A DNA stretch of 64,000 nucleotides from Parvibaculum sp040390855 (GCA_040390855.1 JAZJXO010000001.1:1-64000), one strand, 5' to 3'. Positions 32,956-43,100 are shown, counted from the first letter of the stretch. Numbers and translations are program-made. The notes: generated from the sequence alone by a model not told the origin.

Positions 32956-33651
32956 TTACTTACTGAAATGCTCGTCCAGCGAATATCCCGCCGAGCGCAC
33001 GGTGCGGATCGGGTCGCGTTCGCCCTTTTCTACCAGCGCCTTGCGCAAGCGACCGACATGCACGTCAACGGTGCGCGCCTCGACATAGACTTCCGAGCCC
33101 CAGACCGCATCGAGCAGTTGCTCGCGGCTGAAGACGCGCCCGGGATGCTGGATGAGATGATCGAGCAAACGATATTCCGTCGGCCCCAGATGCACCTCGC
33201 GATCACCACGACGCACGCGATGGGCGGCACGGTCAATCACGAGATCACCGAAAGTCACCAGATCCTCGGACAGAGCAGGCCGGATACGGCGCATCACTGC
33301 GCGCACACGCGCCAGCAGTTCCGTCATCGAGAAAGGCTTTGTCACATAATCGTCCGCGCCCGTATCAAGGCCACGGATGCGGTCGCTCTCTTCGCCACGC
33401 GCGGTGATCATAATGATCGGGAGATTGCGAGTCTCGGAACGCCCGCGCAAGCGGCGGCACAGTTCTATGCCGGACAGGCCCGGCAGCATCCAGTCAAGCA
33501 GCACAAGGTCGGGAGCTTCTTCGCGGATCAGCAGTGCGGCTTCCTCGCCGTCTGCCACTGTCGTCACCTTGTAGCCTTCTTTTTCGAGGTTGTAGTGAAG
33601 CATGGTGGACAATGCTTCTTCATCCTCGACAATCATCACTGACGGTTTCAT
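32956..33651 (-). CDS. phoB: Phosphate regulon response regulator
   Basis: A 231-residue OmpR/PhoB-family regulator. Receiver: VMIVEDEEAL, phosphoacceptor in LVLLDWMLPGLSGIELCRRL (Asp near 54), ITARGEE and YVTKPFSMTELLARV. C-terminal winged helix: LGPTEYRLLDHLIQHPGRVF and the recognition-helix region VYVEARTVDVHVGRLRKAL (about 195-213), close to E. coli PhoB. ATG 33651 starts right at the receiver; the frame is open 26 codons further. It follows phoU and phoR on the same strand and controls phosphate starvation genes through Pho boxes. Confidence 0.96.
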   Translation of the reverse strand: MKPSVMIVEDEEALSTMLHYNLEKEGYKVTTVADGEEAALLIREEAPDLVLLDWMLPGLSGIELCRRLRGRSETRNLPIIMITARGEESDRIRGLDTGADDYVTKPFSMTELLARVRAVMRRIRPALSEDLVTFGDLVIDRAAHRVRRGDREVHLGPTEYRLLDHLIQHPGRVFSREQLLDAVWGSEVYVEARTVDVHVGRLRKALVEKGERDPIRTVRSAGYSLDEHFSK

Positions 33652-33761
33652 GCGACGCTCATAACTTTGCGGGGCATCACGTTCATTGGCACGATCGGCA
33701 GCACCACGACTTGCAAGCTGTGACTGCATGAAACTTCACATCCTCTCATCAAACCCTCAAA

Positions 33762-34472
33762 TCAGACTCCGACCGGCGTAGAGCTGGTCGTGTCGCCTTT
33801 GGGGCGGTTGTCCGACAACGTTTCACCGGTAGCAACATAATAAACCGTCTCGGCCACATTGGTCGCGTGATCGCCGATACGTTCGACATTCTTGGCAATA
33901 AACAGAAGATGGGTGCAGACGCCGATGGTGCGCGGATCTTCCATCATATAGGTCAGCAACTCGCGGAACACCGAATTGTACATTTCGTCGATTTCTTCGT
34001 CGCCCTTCCAGACTTCGACAGCAAGCTGTGCGTCGCGGTTGGAGCAGGCGTCGAGCACGGATTTGAGCTGGCCCTGCGCCAGACGGCCCATGCGGGCAAT
34101 GCCCTGAATAAGACGCTGCGGCGTGTCGAAATCGCCTTGGATGACCAATGCGCGTTTGGCAATATTCTTGCTCAGGTCGCCGATACGCTCAAGGTCAGCC
34201 GCAATCTTGATCGCCGAAATCGCTTCGCGTAAATCCGACGCCATAGGCTGGCGCAGCGCAATGACGCGCACGGCGCGCGCCTCGATTTCGCGCTCCAGCG
34301 TGTCGATGCGACGGTCCTGATTGACTGCCATATTGGCAAGTTCGCTGTCGCGGCGGGAGACCGCTTCGATGGCACCGGCAAGCTGGGCTTCGGTCAAGCC
34401 CCCCATCTGCGCAATGCTCGCAGCAATCGCGTCGAGTTCTTCCTGAAACGATTTTACAGTGTGGTCAGTCAC
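33762..34472 (-). CDS. phoU: Phosphate-specific transport accessory protein PhoU
   Basis: A 236-residue all-helical protein made of two PhoU repeats with the metal-binding E/DxxxD patterns, for example VIALRQPMASDLREAISAIK (about residues 70-89) and RIGDHATNVAETVYYVATGE (about 198-217). PhoU links the Pst transporter to PhoR and keeps PhoB signalling low when phosphate is plentiful. It lies between phoR and phoB. Unusually, pstSCAB genes are missing from this cluster. A Pho box lies about 120 bases upstream. Confidence 0.96.
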   Translation of the reverse strand: MTDHTVKSFQEELDAIAASIAQMGGLTEAQLAGAIEAVSRRDSELANMAVNQDRRIDTLEREIEARAVRVIALRQPMASDLREAISAIKIAADLERIGDLSKNIAKRALVIQGDFDTPQRLIQGIARMGRLAQGQLKSVLDACSNRDAQLAVEVWKGDEEIDEMYNSVFRELLTYMMEDPRTIGVCTHLLFIAKNVERIGDHATNVAETVYYVATGETLSDNRPKGDTTSSTPVGV

Positions 34473-34591
34473 GTCACGTCTCTCCCTGATGCCGCCGGCT
34501 GATCGGGCTTGCAGTCCCGATCTCTGTCAGCAAAGACCTTAAGCAGCACGCCAGAGCTACCCTTGGTCTGCGAATTGTTTACGACACTAGC

Positions 34592-34609
34592 ATGTCGGTT
34601 TTTTGACAG
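34592..34609 (-). promoter_or_regulatory. Pho box upstream of phoU
   Basis: Leftward sequence CTGTCAA-AAAA-CCGACAT matches the PhoB consensus CTGTCAT-N4-CTGTCAT at 11 of 14 positions with the right spacing. TAAACA follows 11 bases later, a suitable -10. It would let PhoB activate phoU-phoB. The 34473-34656 spacer shows nothing else. Confidence 0.5.
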
Positions 34610-34656
34610 TGAGAAAATGGCTTAAATACGCGCTTTTTATCGCGTCGATAGCCGGT

Positions 34657-36009
34657 TCAGGCTGCGATTTCATCGCCTGCGGCGGGAATCAGCACCGAGA
34701 AAGTCGCGCCCTGGCCAAGCTCGCTGTCGATGGTCAGCGTGCCCTCGTGGCGGTTGACGATATGCTTCACGATGGCAAGGCCCAACCCCGTGCCGCCCTT
34801 GGCGCGGCTCGCCGCCGCGTCCACGCGGTAGAAGCGCTCCGTGAGACGCGGCAGATGCTCGCGCGAAATCCCTTCGCCGAAATCGCGCACCGACAGGCGC
34901 AGCATCGGCTTGCCGCCGCGCGTATCGGGCGCAAGGCTCACCTCGACCCGCTTGCCCGAGCGGCCATAGCGCAGGGCATTGTCGACAAGGTTCTGCACGA
35001 CCTGCGCCAGCTCCTCCGCCTCGCCTTTGACGCGGGGCAAAATGGCGGTCGAGGTGACGGTGAGGTCCATGCCGTTTTTCTCGGCAACATGGGCAAGCCC
35101 GTCGGTGACGTCGGAGACGACGGCGAGCATATCCACGATCTTATGGGGCCGCACATGCTCACGCAGTTCGATGCGCGACAGCGACAGCAGATCCTCGATC
35201 AGGTTGCGCATCCGGCTGGCCTGATCGGCCATGATCGCCAGAAAGCGCTCCTGCGCTTCTGGGTCATCTTTCGCGTGACCTCTGAGCGTGTCAATAAAAC
35301 CCGACAGTGAGGCAAGCGGTGTTTTCAGTTCGTGGCTGGCAAAAGCCACGAAGTCGACGCGCATGTCTTCGACGCGGCGCGCCTCCGTCACATCGCGCAA
35401 CACGACCAGCACGGCGCGCGCGCGCCGACGCTTGATCGGGTCCGACAGTTCGGCGCCTTCCCGCGCATCGGCCTCGATCGGCGTGATGAAGGCGGTGTAA
35501 TTGCGTTCAACAGGTACAGGCTGGGCATAATCCACAGTCGATGCCTCTCCGCCTTGCAGCACTTCATCTATCGCCGTCATCAGGGGGGCCGAGCGCAGCA
35601 TGGTCGCCACATGCTTGCCGCTGGCATTGGGACCGATGAGGCGTTCGCCCGCGCGGTTACAAAAGATGATGCGTCCGCCGCTGTCGAGCACGACAACGGG
35701 ATCTGGCATTTCGATGAGGATGGTGCGGCCCGCGCCACTCGCAAGTTCGGCAAAGCCGCCAGGCGGCTGGGGGGCCGACACGCGGATACGGCCGACTGTC
35801 TCTCCAAGCAGCAGACTATGCGTGATGACAATGGCGGTGAGCGCGATGACCGAGGCGAAAGCGATCCAGGTGGCGACAGCGCCAGTGACGGCAAGGAGCG
35901 CAAAGAGCAAAGCGGCCGCAACCACAAAAGTCCGCCGACCGCTCCAGCGTTCTGCGCGGATGCGCAACAGCTCCCACCAGTCGTCCGTATCTCTACTGCC
36001 CACTTCCAT
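34657..36009 (-). CDS. phoR: Phosphate regulon sensor histidine kinase
   Basis: A 450-residue membrane sensor kinase. Two membrane segments (about residues 25-68) are followed by a PAS domain (about 95-200, with VVLDSGGRIIFCNRAGERLI). HisKA follows, with the phosphoacceptor His in FASHELKTPLASLSGFIDTL (near 229), then HATPase with NLVDNALRYGRSG, VRDFGEGIS and KGGTGLGLAIVKHIV. The order PAS-HisKA-HATPase plus synteny with phoU and phoB identifies PhoR. It phosphorylates PhoB under phosphate limitation. First gene of the leftward cluster. Confidence 0.93.
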   Translation of the reverse strand: MEVGSRDTDDWWELLRIRAERWSGRRTFVVAAALLFALLAVTGAVATWIAFASVIALTAIVITHSLLLGETVGRIRVSAPQPPGGFAELASGAGRTILIEMPDPVVVLDSGGRIIFCNRAGERLIGPNASGKHVATMLRSAPLMTAIDEVLQGGEASTVDYAQPVPVERNYTAFITPIEADAREGAELSDPIKRRRARAVLVVLRDVTEARRVEDMRVDFVAFASHELKTPLASLSGFIDTLRGHAKDDPEAQERFLAIMADQASRMRNLIEDLLSLSRIELREHVRPHKIVDMLAVVSDVTDGLAHVAEKNGMDLTVTSTAILPRVKGEAEELAQVVQNLVDNALRYGRSGKRVEVSLAPDTRGGKPMLRLSVRDFGEGISREHLPRLTERFYRVDAAASRAKGGTGLGLAIVKHIVNRHEGTLTIDSELGQGATFSVLIPAAGDEIAA

Positions 36010-36024
36010 CCCGCCGACTCACCC

Positions 36025-36147
36025 TCAAGCGCCGAAATCCCGACTCATGCCATCGTGGTAGCATCTGAGAGCGCTGCGCGCGATGACAATCCAATGAATC
36101 TCGTCCGGACCATCGGCAGTCCCAAACGTGCGTGTACCGAGATTCAT
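36025..36147 (-). pseudogene. 3'-terminal remnant of an acyl-CoA dehydrogenase
   Basis: Minus-strand frame GMNLGTRTFGTADGPDEIHW, then IVIARSALR and a stop at 36025. The segment ADGPDEIHxxxIARxxL is the conserved C-terminus of a subgroup of acyl-CoA dehydrogenases (ADGPDEVH...IA+xEL), from memory. Only about 40 codons remain and an in-frame TAG lies just upstream, so this is a fossil. The other part of the 36010-36345 spacer carries a 12-bp palindrome and otherwise nothing recognised. Confidence 0.55.
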
Positions 36148-36289
36148 GCCCCCCTAACGGTTTGTCGCCCGAAACGCCCGGAAAGCTCCACGCACCCGCG
36201 TCTCGTCGCTCACCGAAGAATCGTGATTTATCTGTTCAAATCATAGGGGAGCAAAAGACATCGGGCCAATGCTCTGCGCGTGACTTTTT

Positions 36290-36301
36290 GGGGAATTCCC
36301 C
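36290..36301. promoter_or_regulatory. 12-bp perfect palindrome upstream of the SDR gene
   Basis: GGGGAATTCCCC lies 45 bases before the SDR start codon, between TTT and TAATTTATC. Position and symmetry suggest an operator; the regulator is unknown, though the convergent TetR gene is a candidate. Confidence 0.4.
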
Positions 36302-36345
36302 TAATTTATCGGGCATTATCCAAACTCACCTTCAAAGGACAGACG

Positions 36346-37215
36346 ATGACTGAGATCAGGGGCAAGCTTGCGGTGGTAACAGGGGCGGCCAGCGGTATCG
36401 GACGCGCAACCGCCGTCGCGCTCGCTGTCGAAGGTGCCCGCCTTGCCATTTGCGACGTGGACCGCGCAGGCCTCGCCGAAACCGCCAAGCAGGTCGAAGC
36501 TGCGGGCGGCAAAGCCTCCACCTATCTCCTTGATGTCTCCTCGCGCGAAGCCGTCTATTCCTTTGCGCAGGAAATCGACGCGCAGGGCGGCGCGGACATT
36601 GTCATCAATAATGCCGGTGTCGCGCAGGTTGCTTCCATCGAAGACCTGGCTTACGAAGACTTCGAATGGGTGATGAATATCGACTTCTGGGGCATGGTCT
36701 ATGGCACCAAGGCTTTTCTTCCCCAGCTCCGCAAAAAAGGCAGCGGCCATATCGTCAACGTGTCCTCGGTCTTCGGCCTCTTCTCGGTGCCGACACAAGC
36801 CGCCTATAACTCCGCGAAATTCGCCATCCGCGGCTTCACCGAAGCCCTGCGCCACGAGATGCGCGGCAGCGGCATCCAAGTCTCCTGTGTCCATCCCGGC
36901 GGCATCAAAACCAATATCCTGCGCAATGCACGTTTTCTCCAGAGTGTGCAGACGACCGAGCGCGAGACAGCCGTATCGGGCTTTGACCGCCTCGCCCGCA
37001 CGACGCCCGCGCAGGCCGCGCAGGTGATCGTCAAAGGCATCAAGAAAAACAACCCGCGCATCCTCATCGGCCTCGATGCCAAAATCATCGACCGCTTCAT
37101 TCGCCTCTTTCCTGCCTCCTACGGCAAGATCATGTTTCGCGGTAAGGGCGGCGCAAGCGGCCTTCTCGGCACAATGGGGGGCGAGGACATCGCGGGCACG
37201 GAGAAAAGCGTTTAA
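36346..37215 (+). CDS. Short-chain dehydrogenase/reductase
   Basis: A 289-residue classical SDR. It has the NAD(P)-binding TGAASGIGRATAVAL (about residues 11-25), the NNAGVA segment (about 88), a catalytic Ser in IVNVSSVFGLFS, and YNSAKFA giving Tyr-x3-Lys (about 153-157). PG after the active site (VHPGGIKTNI) is typical. The C-terminal ~60 residues extend beyond the core fold and resemble acetoin-dehydrogenase-like SDRs. Substrate unknown. AAAGGACAG provides the ribosome-binding site. It converges on the TetR gene, which may regulate it. Confidence 0.92.
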   Translation: MTEIRGKLAVVTGAASGIGRATAVALAVEGARLAICDVDRAGLAETAKQVEAAGGKASTYLLDVSSREAVYSFAQEIDAQGGADIVINNAGVAQVASIEDLAYEDFEWVMNIDFWGMVYGTKAFLPQLRKKGSGHIVNVSSVFGLFSVPTQAAYNSAKFAIRGFTEALRHEMRGSGIQVSCVHPGGIKTNILRNARFLQSVQTTERETAVSGFDRLARTTPAQAAQVIVKGIKKNNPRILIGLDAKIIDRFIRLFPASYGKIMFRGKGGASGLLGTMGGEDIAGTEKSV

Positions 37216-37243
37216 CGGCTTGGTTCCATAACAACCAAGCCCC

Positions 37244-37984
37244 TCACTTCTTGTCTTTTTTCTTCGCCAGCCGCTTCAGCGCATCGAGCGTTGCATCCGA
37301 CACGGGAGCCGTCAAAAACCCTTCGAGCGAATCCAGAAGGTTCGCTACGAACAATTCGCGCGCTGCCTCCTCGTTCACGCTGTCATGGTGACGCGCCCAG
37401 ATGGAAAGCGAGTTCACTGTCATCTCGACCATGAAGCGCTGGCGCTGAATAGCAATTTCGGGCGCGAGGTCGCCGAGAGCGGCGACAAGCAACAAATTGG
37501 CCCGATTGGCACCGGGAAGCCGCCCGCTCATCGCCAGATTGGGCAAATCGAAATCGGGATCGTTCAGCACCTGCGACAAAAAGCGGATGAAGCGCACCCC
37601 TTCTGCTTTTTCCAATAAATCCGCCATCGGCAGGAAGGTCGCGCGCAAAATCGCACCGAGGTCTTTTTCCTTGCCCGTCGCCAGCAACGCGTCGACGCGC
37701 TGCTGGCGGTCGGCATCTATGTCGGAGGATCGGTGAATCAGGATCGCCTCGACAAGCGCCGCCTTGGAGCCGAAGTGATAATGCAGCGCGCTTTCATTGC
37801 GCTGGTCTGCTGCCACGTTGATTTCTTTTAACGTAACGCTGTGAATACCCTTTTCACCAAAGAGTTTCTCGGCTGCCACGATAAGACGCGCGCGCGTGTC
37901 ATTGCGCGGGCGGGCCTCATTCCGTTTCTCCTGAGGGCTGCGTGTCACGCCTTGCGAACCGGTTGTTGTCTCATCCATCACCAT
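37244..37984 (-). CDS. TetR family transcriptional regulator
   Basis: A 246-residue regulator. The N-terminal helix-turn-helix lies at about residues 28-75, with TRARLIVAAEKLFGEKGIHS, TLKEINVAADQRNESALHYH and FGSKAALVEAIL. The ligand domain follows and ends in a Lys-rich KKKDKK tail. The 27-residue N-terminal extension is charged and probably disordered. TetR proteins are dimeric repressors released by a small molecule. The convergent SDR gene and the divergent tamA lie on either side, and no target is proven. Confidence 0.88.
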   Translation of the reverse strand: MVMDETTTGSQGVTRSPQEKRNEARPRNDTRARLIVAAEKLFGEKGIHSVTLKEINVAADQRNESALHYHFGSKAALVEAILIHRSSDIDADRQQRVDALLATGKEKDLGAILRATFLPMADLLEKAEGVRFIRFLSQVLNDPDFDLPNLAMSGRLPGANRANLLLVAALGDLAPEIAIQRQRFMVEMTVNSLSIWARHHDSVNEEAARELFVANLLDSLEGFLTAPVSDATLDALKRLAKKKDKK

Positions 37985-38097
37985 AAAACCACTCTAATTC
38001 CAAGCAATAAAATCTCAAATTGATGCCGAAGTCAGACGACGTGGCCGCGTTAATCCCTGTATGATCTCGCTCTACAATCAAGAGGATCAGTCGGCCT

Positions 38098-40170
38098 TTG
38101 CCTTTGCGCGATCTACATCTTAAAGCCGGAATTGCGCAGTACGTTTCAGCGTTGCAGGTACGCCTGCATCCAGTCTCCGCATCTCTCAATTCGGCAAAGT
38201 TGTTTTCTGTCGACACGATCCTTCCGTTCACGGCGCTTTTGATCTTTGCCGCCATCGTCCTGCTCGCGCCCGCATCGGACGCCGCCGCAAAAGACGGGGT
38301 TGCAAAAGCAACATATCAGAAAGCCGGTCGAGCGCCCTTTGTCCCGTCCATAACATTGTCACAAGAACAAGTGTCCGCCACCGGCAAAGAAAAATCAAAT
38401 GCGCCGGACAAAATAAATCCGGACGCCGCCACTCGCTCGTCTTTTGATTTTGACGTTAAAGTTATGGGCGAAAAACTCCCTGACGACATAAAGGCGCAGA
38501 TCGTGGATACGCTCTCGCTCGGAAAAGTGAAGGACAGCACGCAGCCGACAACGCTCGGCCAGTTGCGCCGCCGCGCCAACACAGAAGCCGAGCATCTCAA
38601 TAAAGTGCTGCGTAGTCAGGCTTATTTCAACGGTCGCATTGATCCGGTGATCGAAGAAGCGCAAGGCGGACGCTTTGAATTGACCTATCGCGTGACGCTC
38701 GGGCCGCGCACCATGATCGAAAGCTTCCTCATCGAATATGCCGATCATCCATCCGACGAAGCCACGTTGCCGCATGACGGCAAGCCGCTCGGTCTCAAAT
38801 CGGGACGAGCGGCACGTGCCCAGCGCATCATTGATCTCACCGGCGATGCGCTTACATGGCTTGAAAATCACGGCCATCCACATCCCAAATTGGACAGCCG
38901 TAATGTGATCGTGGATATGGCCGCCCATCAGGCGCGTGTGACATTGATTATCATTGCGGGTCCGCCGCAGGTTTTTGGGGCTCTTGCCATCAACAACAAA
39001 ACAGCAGGCGGCGAACCGACGCGCACGGACGAAGCCTATATTCAAAGCCTCGCAACCTTCAAAGCGGGCGACCTTTACGACCGGCGCAAGGCCGATGAAA
39101 CCATCGCGGCCCTGCGCCAGTCCAACCTGTTCGATCAGGTGGCGATTGATGTCGCGCCCGCCCCGGGCCCTGCTGTCACGCCCGCACTCTCCTTGTCGGA
39201 ACGGTCGCCGCGCTCCGTCGGTGGTGGTGCCAAATGGTCGTCCGACGAAGGTGCCGGTGTGCAGGCATTCTGGGAGCACCGCAATCTTTTCGGTCAGGCC
39301 GAAAAACTCCGCACCGAACTCTCCATCGGGACGCTTGAACAAAGCGCCAGAATTGATTTTACCAAACCGCGCTTTCTCCGCCCCGATCAGAGCTTTCTGG
39401 CGACCTATGATTTCGCCAATGAAGACACTGACGCCTACAATGAATTGAGTTCCAAGCTCGGCGTCGGGCTGTTGCGGCAGTTCGCGCCGCAGCTTCAGGG
39501 CTCCGCCGGTGTCTCGTTTGAAATCTACCGCACCGAAGACAGTATGGGACTTCACAACTACCGCCTCATCGGTCTGCCGCTGACGCTGCGCTACGATGGC
39601 ACAGACGATCTTCTCGACCCGACAGAGGGCCTGCGCCTCGGTGGGGCAATGACGCCCTATGGCGGCGTCGCGAACGGTGATCCCACCGCCTTTGCCAAAT
39701 TTGAAGCAACGGGGTCCACCTATATCAGCTTCGGTCGCAGGCCCGACATCACACTGGCTTTCCGTGGCCGCTATGGTTTGACACCGGCGCAGAACGTGGC
39801 CGACATACCGGGCTCGCTGCGCTTCTATGCCGGTGGCGGCGGTTCCGTGCGCGGCTATGCCTATCAGCTTGTCGGCCCGCTTGATGCCCAGAACAACCCC
39901 GTCGGCGGGCGTTCGGTTGTCGAGATGAGCAGCGAAGCCCGCTGGCGCGTAACCAAAACCGTCGGCCTTGTCGCTTTTGTCGATGCGGGCCAGGTCTACT
40001 CCAGAGTCACGCCGGATTTTTCCGACGAATTGCAGGTCGGCGCAGGCATAGGCTTGCGTTACTACACGCCCATAGGCCCCGTGCGCGCCGACGTCGCCAT
40101 GCCCGTCAACCGCCGCCATGGCATTGACGATGCCGTCCAGTTCTACTTCTCACTGGGGCAGGCCTTCTGA
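38098..40170 (+). CDS. tamA: TamA, outer-membrane BamA-like assembly factor
   Basis: A 690-residue outer-membrane protein: a signal sequence (hydrophobic TILPFTALLIFAAIVLLAPA near residues 40-59), POTRA domains (about 110-360) and a 16-strand barrel with the FGxxxxxRGYxY-like segment AGGGGSVRGYAYQL (about 580-593). It ends in an aromatic C-terminal FYFSLGQAF. With TamB it inserts certain outer-membrane proteins or moves phospholipids. No ATG start exists; the candidates are TTG 38098, 38152 or 38200, the last fitting the signal peptide best. The stop overlaps the ATG of tamB by one base. Confidence 0.9.
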   Translation: MPLRDLHLKAGIAQYVSALQVRLHPVSASLNSAKLFSVDTILPFTALLIFAAIVLLAPASDAAAKDGVAKATYQKAGRAPFVPSITLSQEQVSATGKEKSNAPDKINPDAATRSSFDFDVKVMGEKLPDDIKAQIVDTLSLGKVKDSTQPTTLGQLRRRANTEAEHLNKVLRSQAYFNGRIDPVIEEAQGGRFELTYRVTLGPRTMIESFLIEYADHPSDEATLPHDGKPLGLKSGRAARAQRIIDLTGDALTWLENHGHPHPKLDSRNVIVDMAAHQARVTLIIIAGPPQVFGALAINNKTAGGEPTRTDEAYIQSLATFKAGDLYDRRKADETIAALRQSNLFDQVAIDVAPAPGPAVTPALSLSERSPRSVGGGAKWSSDEGAGVQAFWEHRNLFGQAEKLRTELSIGTLEQSARIDFTKPRFLRPDQSFLATYDFANEDTDAYNELSSKLGVGLLRQFAPQLQGSAGVSFEIYRTEDSMGLHNYRLIGLPLTLRYDGTDDLLDPTEGLRLGGAMTPYGGVANGDPTAFAKFEATGSTYISFGRRPDITLAFRGRYGLTPAQNVADIPGSLRFYAGGGGSVRGYAYQLVGPLDAQNNPVGGRSVVEMSSEARWRVTKTVGLVAFVDAGQVYSRVTPDFSDELQVGAGIGLRYYTPIGPVRADVAMPVNRRHGIDDAVQFYFSLGQAF

Positions 40171-43100
40171 TGTCAGACACACGCGCCTTCTGGTCCTCGC
40201 CCGTCCATCTCATGCGCAAGCTGACGACATGGACGATATGGGTGCTTGTCTTGCTCGCCTTGCTCGTCGTGCTAGTGGTGGCGCTCCTCCAGATCAAACC
40301 ATTGCGCCAGACGGTGCTCGTCTTGGCGCTTGCCGAAATCAATCAGGGTACAACAAAAATCACCATCGGCGATCTTTCTGGCCAATGGCCGCGGCACCTC
40401 CACATCACCGATCTCTCCCTCGCCGATGAGTCCGGTTCGTGGCTCACATTGCGCGAGGCCGATCTCACATGGTCGCCTATGGCGCTTTTGAGCGGGGATA
40501 TTTCCATCTCCCAACTCACCGCGTCAGGCCTCACGGTGACGCGCGCGCCTGCGGACAAGGAGACGGGGAAAAATACTCCCGAGGAAACAGGTAGTCCACT
40601 CACCTTACCCCTGCTTCCCTTCGGCCTCGAAATCGGTTCAGCCAGAGTGAGCGACGTTATCCTCGGCCGGGCATTGGTCACGCCTAATGCAACAGGTCAA
40701 CTCGCACGTCTCGATCTCGACGCAGCCATCAGTCTCAACAGGGAAACGCTCGATCTCTGGCTCGAAATCAACAGAACAGACAACGTAACAGGGAAACTCC
40801 TCGCCTCTGTTCTGTCCTCTCCCCGCTCTCGGACCCTTGTCGTGAAGCTCGATCTGAAAGACGGCGACGCCGCCCACAAAGGCCTTGTCGATGAATTGTC
40901 GGGCGAGACGTTCGGTCCCTTGGAACTCACCGCCAACACCAGTACGCAAGCGGGAAAAGTGACGGGAACATTGGCGCTCATCGCCGGAAAAGCCTTGAAA
41001 CTGGATGCCACCGCAGAAGGCTTCTGGGAGCGCGATCTGGCGTTGAAGCTCGATACGCGGGCGTCGGGCCGCCTTCTCGATCCGACGCTCGCAGATCTGG
41101 GTAACGGCTCGGATATTCATCTGTCGACGGACCTTGTCTGGAGCGCCAGAGACGACCTCACCCTCGACAATCTCGCCGCCATGACGGGCGATCTGGTCGC
41201 AAACGGTCATGCCTCTTTCGCAAATATATCGCGCAATAGCCGCCACACATTCCAAAGCACCGGCACTGTTTCGGGACTTGCGAAGGCTCTTGATCTGCGT
41301 GACGAAACGACGCTCGCCACCGCGCATTGGGAGATAACATCCCTCCTCGATTTTTCCCGCTCCTTTTCCGACAACACATCACTCATCGTGACGACGGACA
41401 CGGGCATACTCACATATGACGGCGATACGGCGTTTGATCTTTCCGACATCAAGGGCGCTGCCACATTTGAAACAAAAGACCTGGCCCGCCTCAACAAGCT
41501 CGCAGGGCTCACGATGACCGGCGGGGCCTCTGTCGCGCTCACCGGTATCGACACCGACGACAAGGGCAATATCAGCGCCGATGCCTCCATCGAAACCAGA
41601 GATGCCACCTTCGACGATCCCTCCCTTGATGCGCTTGCAGGCAACACAAAAGCCACAGCCAGACTGGTCCTTGCAACCAATGGCGGCTTTGCCCTCTCGT
41701 CGCTCGTCGCCACTCCGGCATCAGGCGATTTTGCGTTGAAAGGCAGTATCAAAATCCTCGCCGATGATGTCCTGTCGGGCGACCTTCACTTTGCCTCCTC
41801 CGCCATCGAAAAAATCCTGACGACGGGCGAGGCAACCGGCGCGTTCAAAGCCGATGCCGATCTCACAGGTACGCTCGACATGCCGCAAGGCCATCTCGTC
41901 GCCACGCTCACCAAAGGCACATTGGCCGGCATCCGCACGGACGAAGCCGTCATCGACGCCACCGCCCAGCAAGGCCGCTCCGGCCCCCTTACCTTCCGTT
42001 TCAAAGGGGAGCCGGGCAATGCCGAGATCAATGCTGTCATGCATGTGCCGGACGATGGCGGCTTCGAAATTGACGACATAAAATCAAACATTTTCGGTTC
42101 GCGCCTCTCCGGCTATGTCCTCATCGACAAAGCCTCATTCATCACCGCAAACCTTGCCGGCGAACATGTCACCTTCGCCCCCCTCGGCATCGTCGCGGGG
42201 GTGTCGATCACCGGCAACGGTTCACTTCTGGTGAAAGCCGAACCCGTCAAGGGCAAGCAATCCCTCGCTTTCAATCTCACCTCGCCCCGCACCGATATTG
42301 AAGGCATGACGCTCGACAATGTTACTGTCGGCGCAAAGCTCACCGATCTTTTCGGTACCGCCAATCTCGACGCGACGCTCACAGCAGCGTCCGGCCAGCT
42401 TAATCTCACCCATATCGAAAAAGTCGAAATATCTGCCAACGGACCTTTTTCAAAGCTCGCCCTCAATGCCGATCTGAGCGGCCAGCATGAAGGCTCCGTT
42501 GCACAAGCCATCGCGCTCACCATCCGCTCCGTTCTGCACGCGACCAAGACCACATCGCTCGATGTCAATGTGCTGAACCTCACGCTCGGTAAAACAGGCG
42601 CGGCGCTTGCCAGTCCTGCAACACTTCAGCTTTCCAATGGCGTAAGTAGCAAAGCCCTGAAGTTCGAAATGACAGGCACATCCGGCACCGGCCTCATCAC
42701 CGGCAACATGGCAATCACCAATGCCGCACGCATGAAGTTTAAATTTGACGCCGTCCCCGTCGATCTTGCCGCCCTTGTCATGCCCGCCGGTCGCATGACC
42801 GGTTCTCTCGATGGCGCTTTCGTTCTCGACACGGCGCAAGGGACGGCCAAGTTCGGCTTCTGGATGAAGCAGGTGCGCCTTTCGCCCGACCTCGACAATA
42901 CCCAACCGCCATTCGACGCCAATCTCGACGGGCTCTGGGCAAAAGGCCGCCTCGACGTCAACGCCACCGCACATGGTGTGTCCTCGCGCCCCTTCACGCT
43001 CAAGGCATCGCTGCCCGTTACGCGCATTCAGGGCAGCGCCTTTCCGGCCCTTGCAAAACAAGGCAGCCTCTCTGCCTCGCTCGATTGGGACGGCGAACTT

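Noticed and set aside
38395..40119. 574-codon minus-strand frame opposite tamA.
   Set aside because: Composition is a shadow of the GC-rich tamA frame; the plus strand carries POTRA and barrel motifs.
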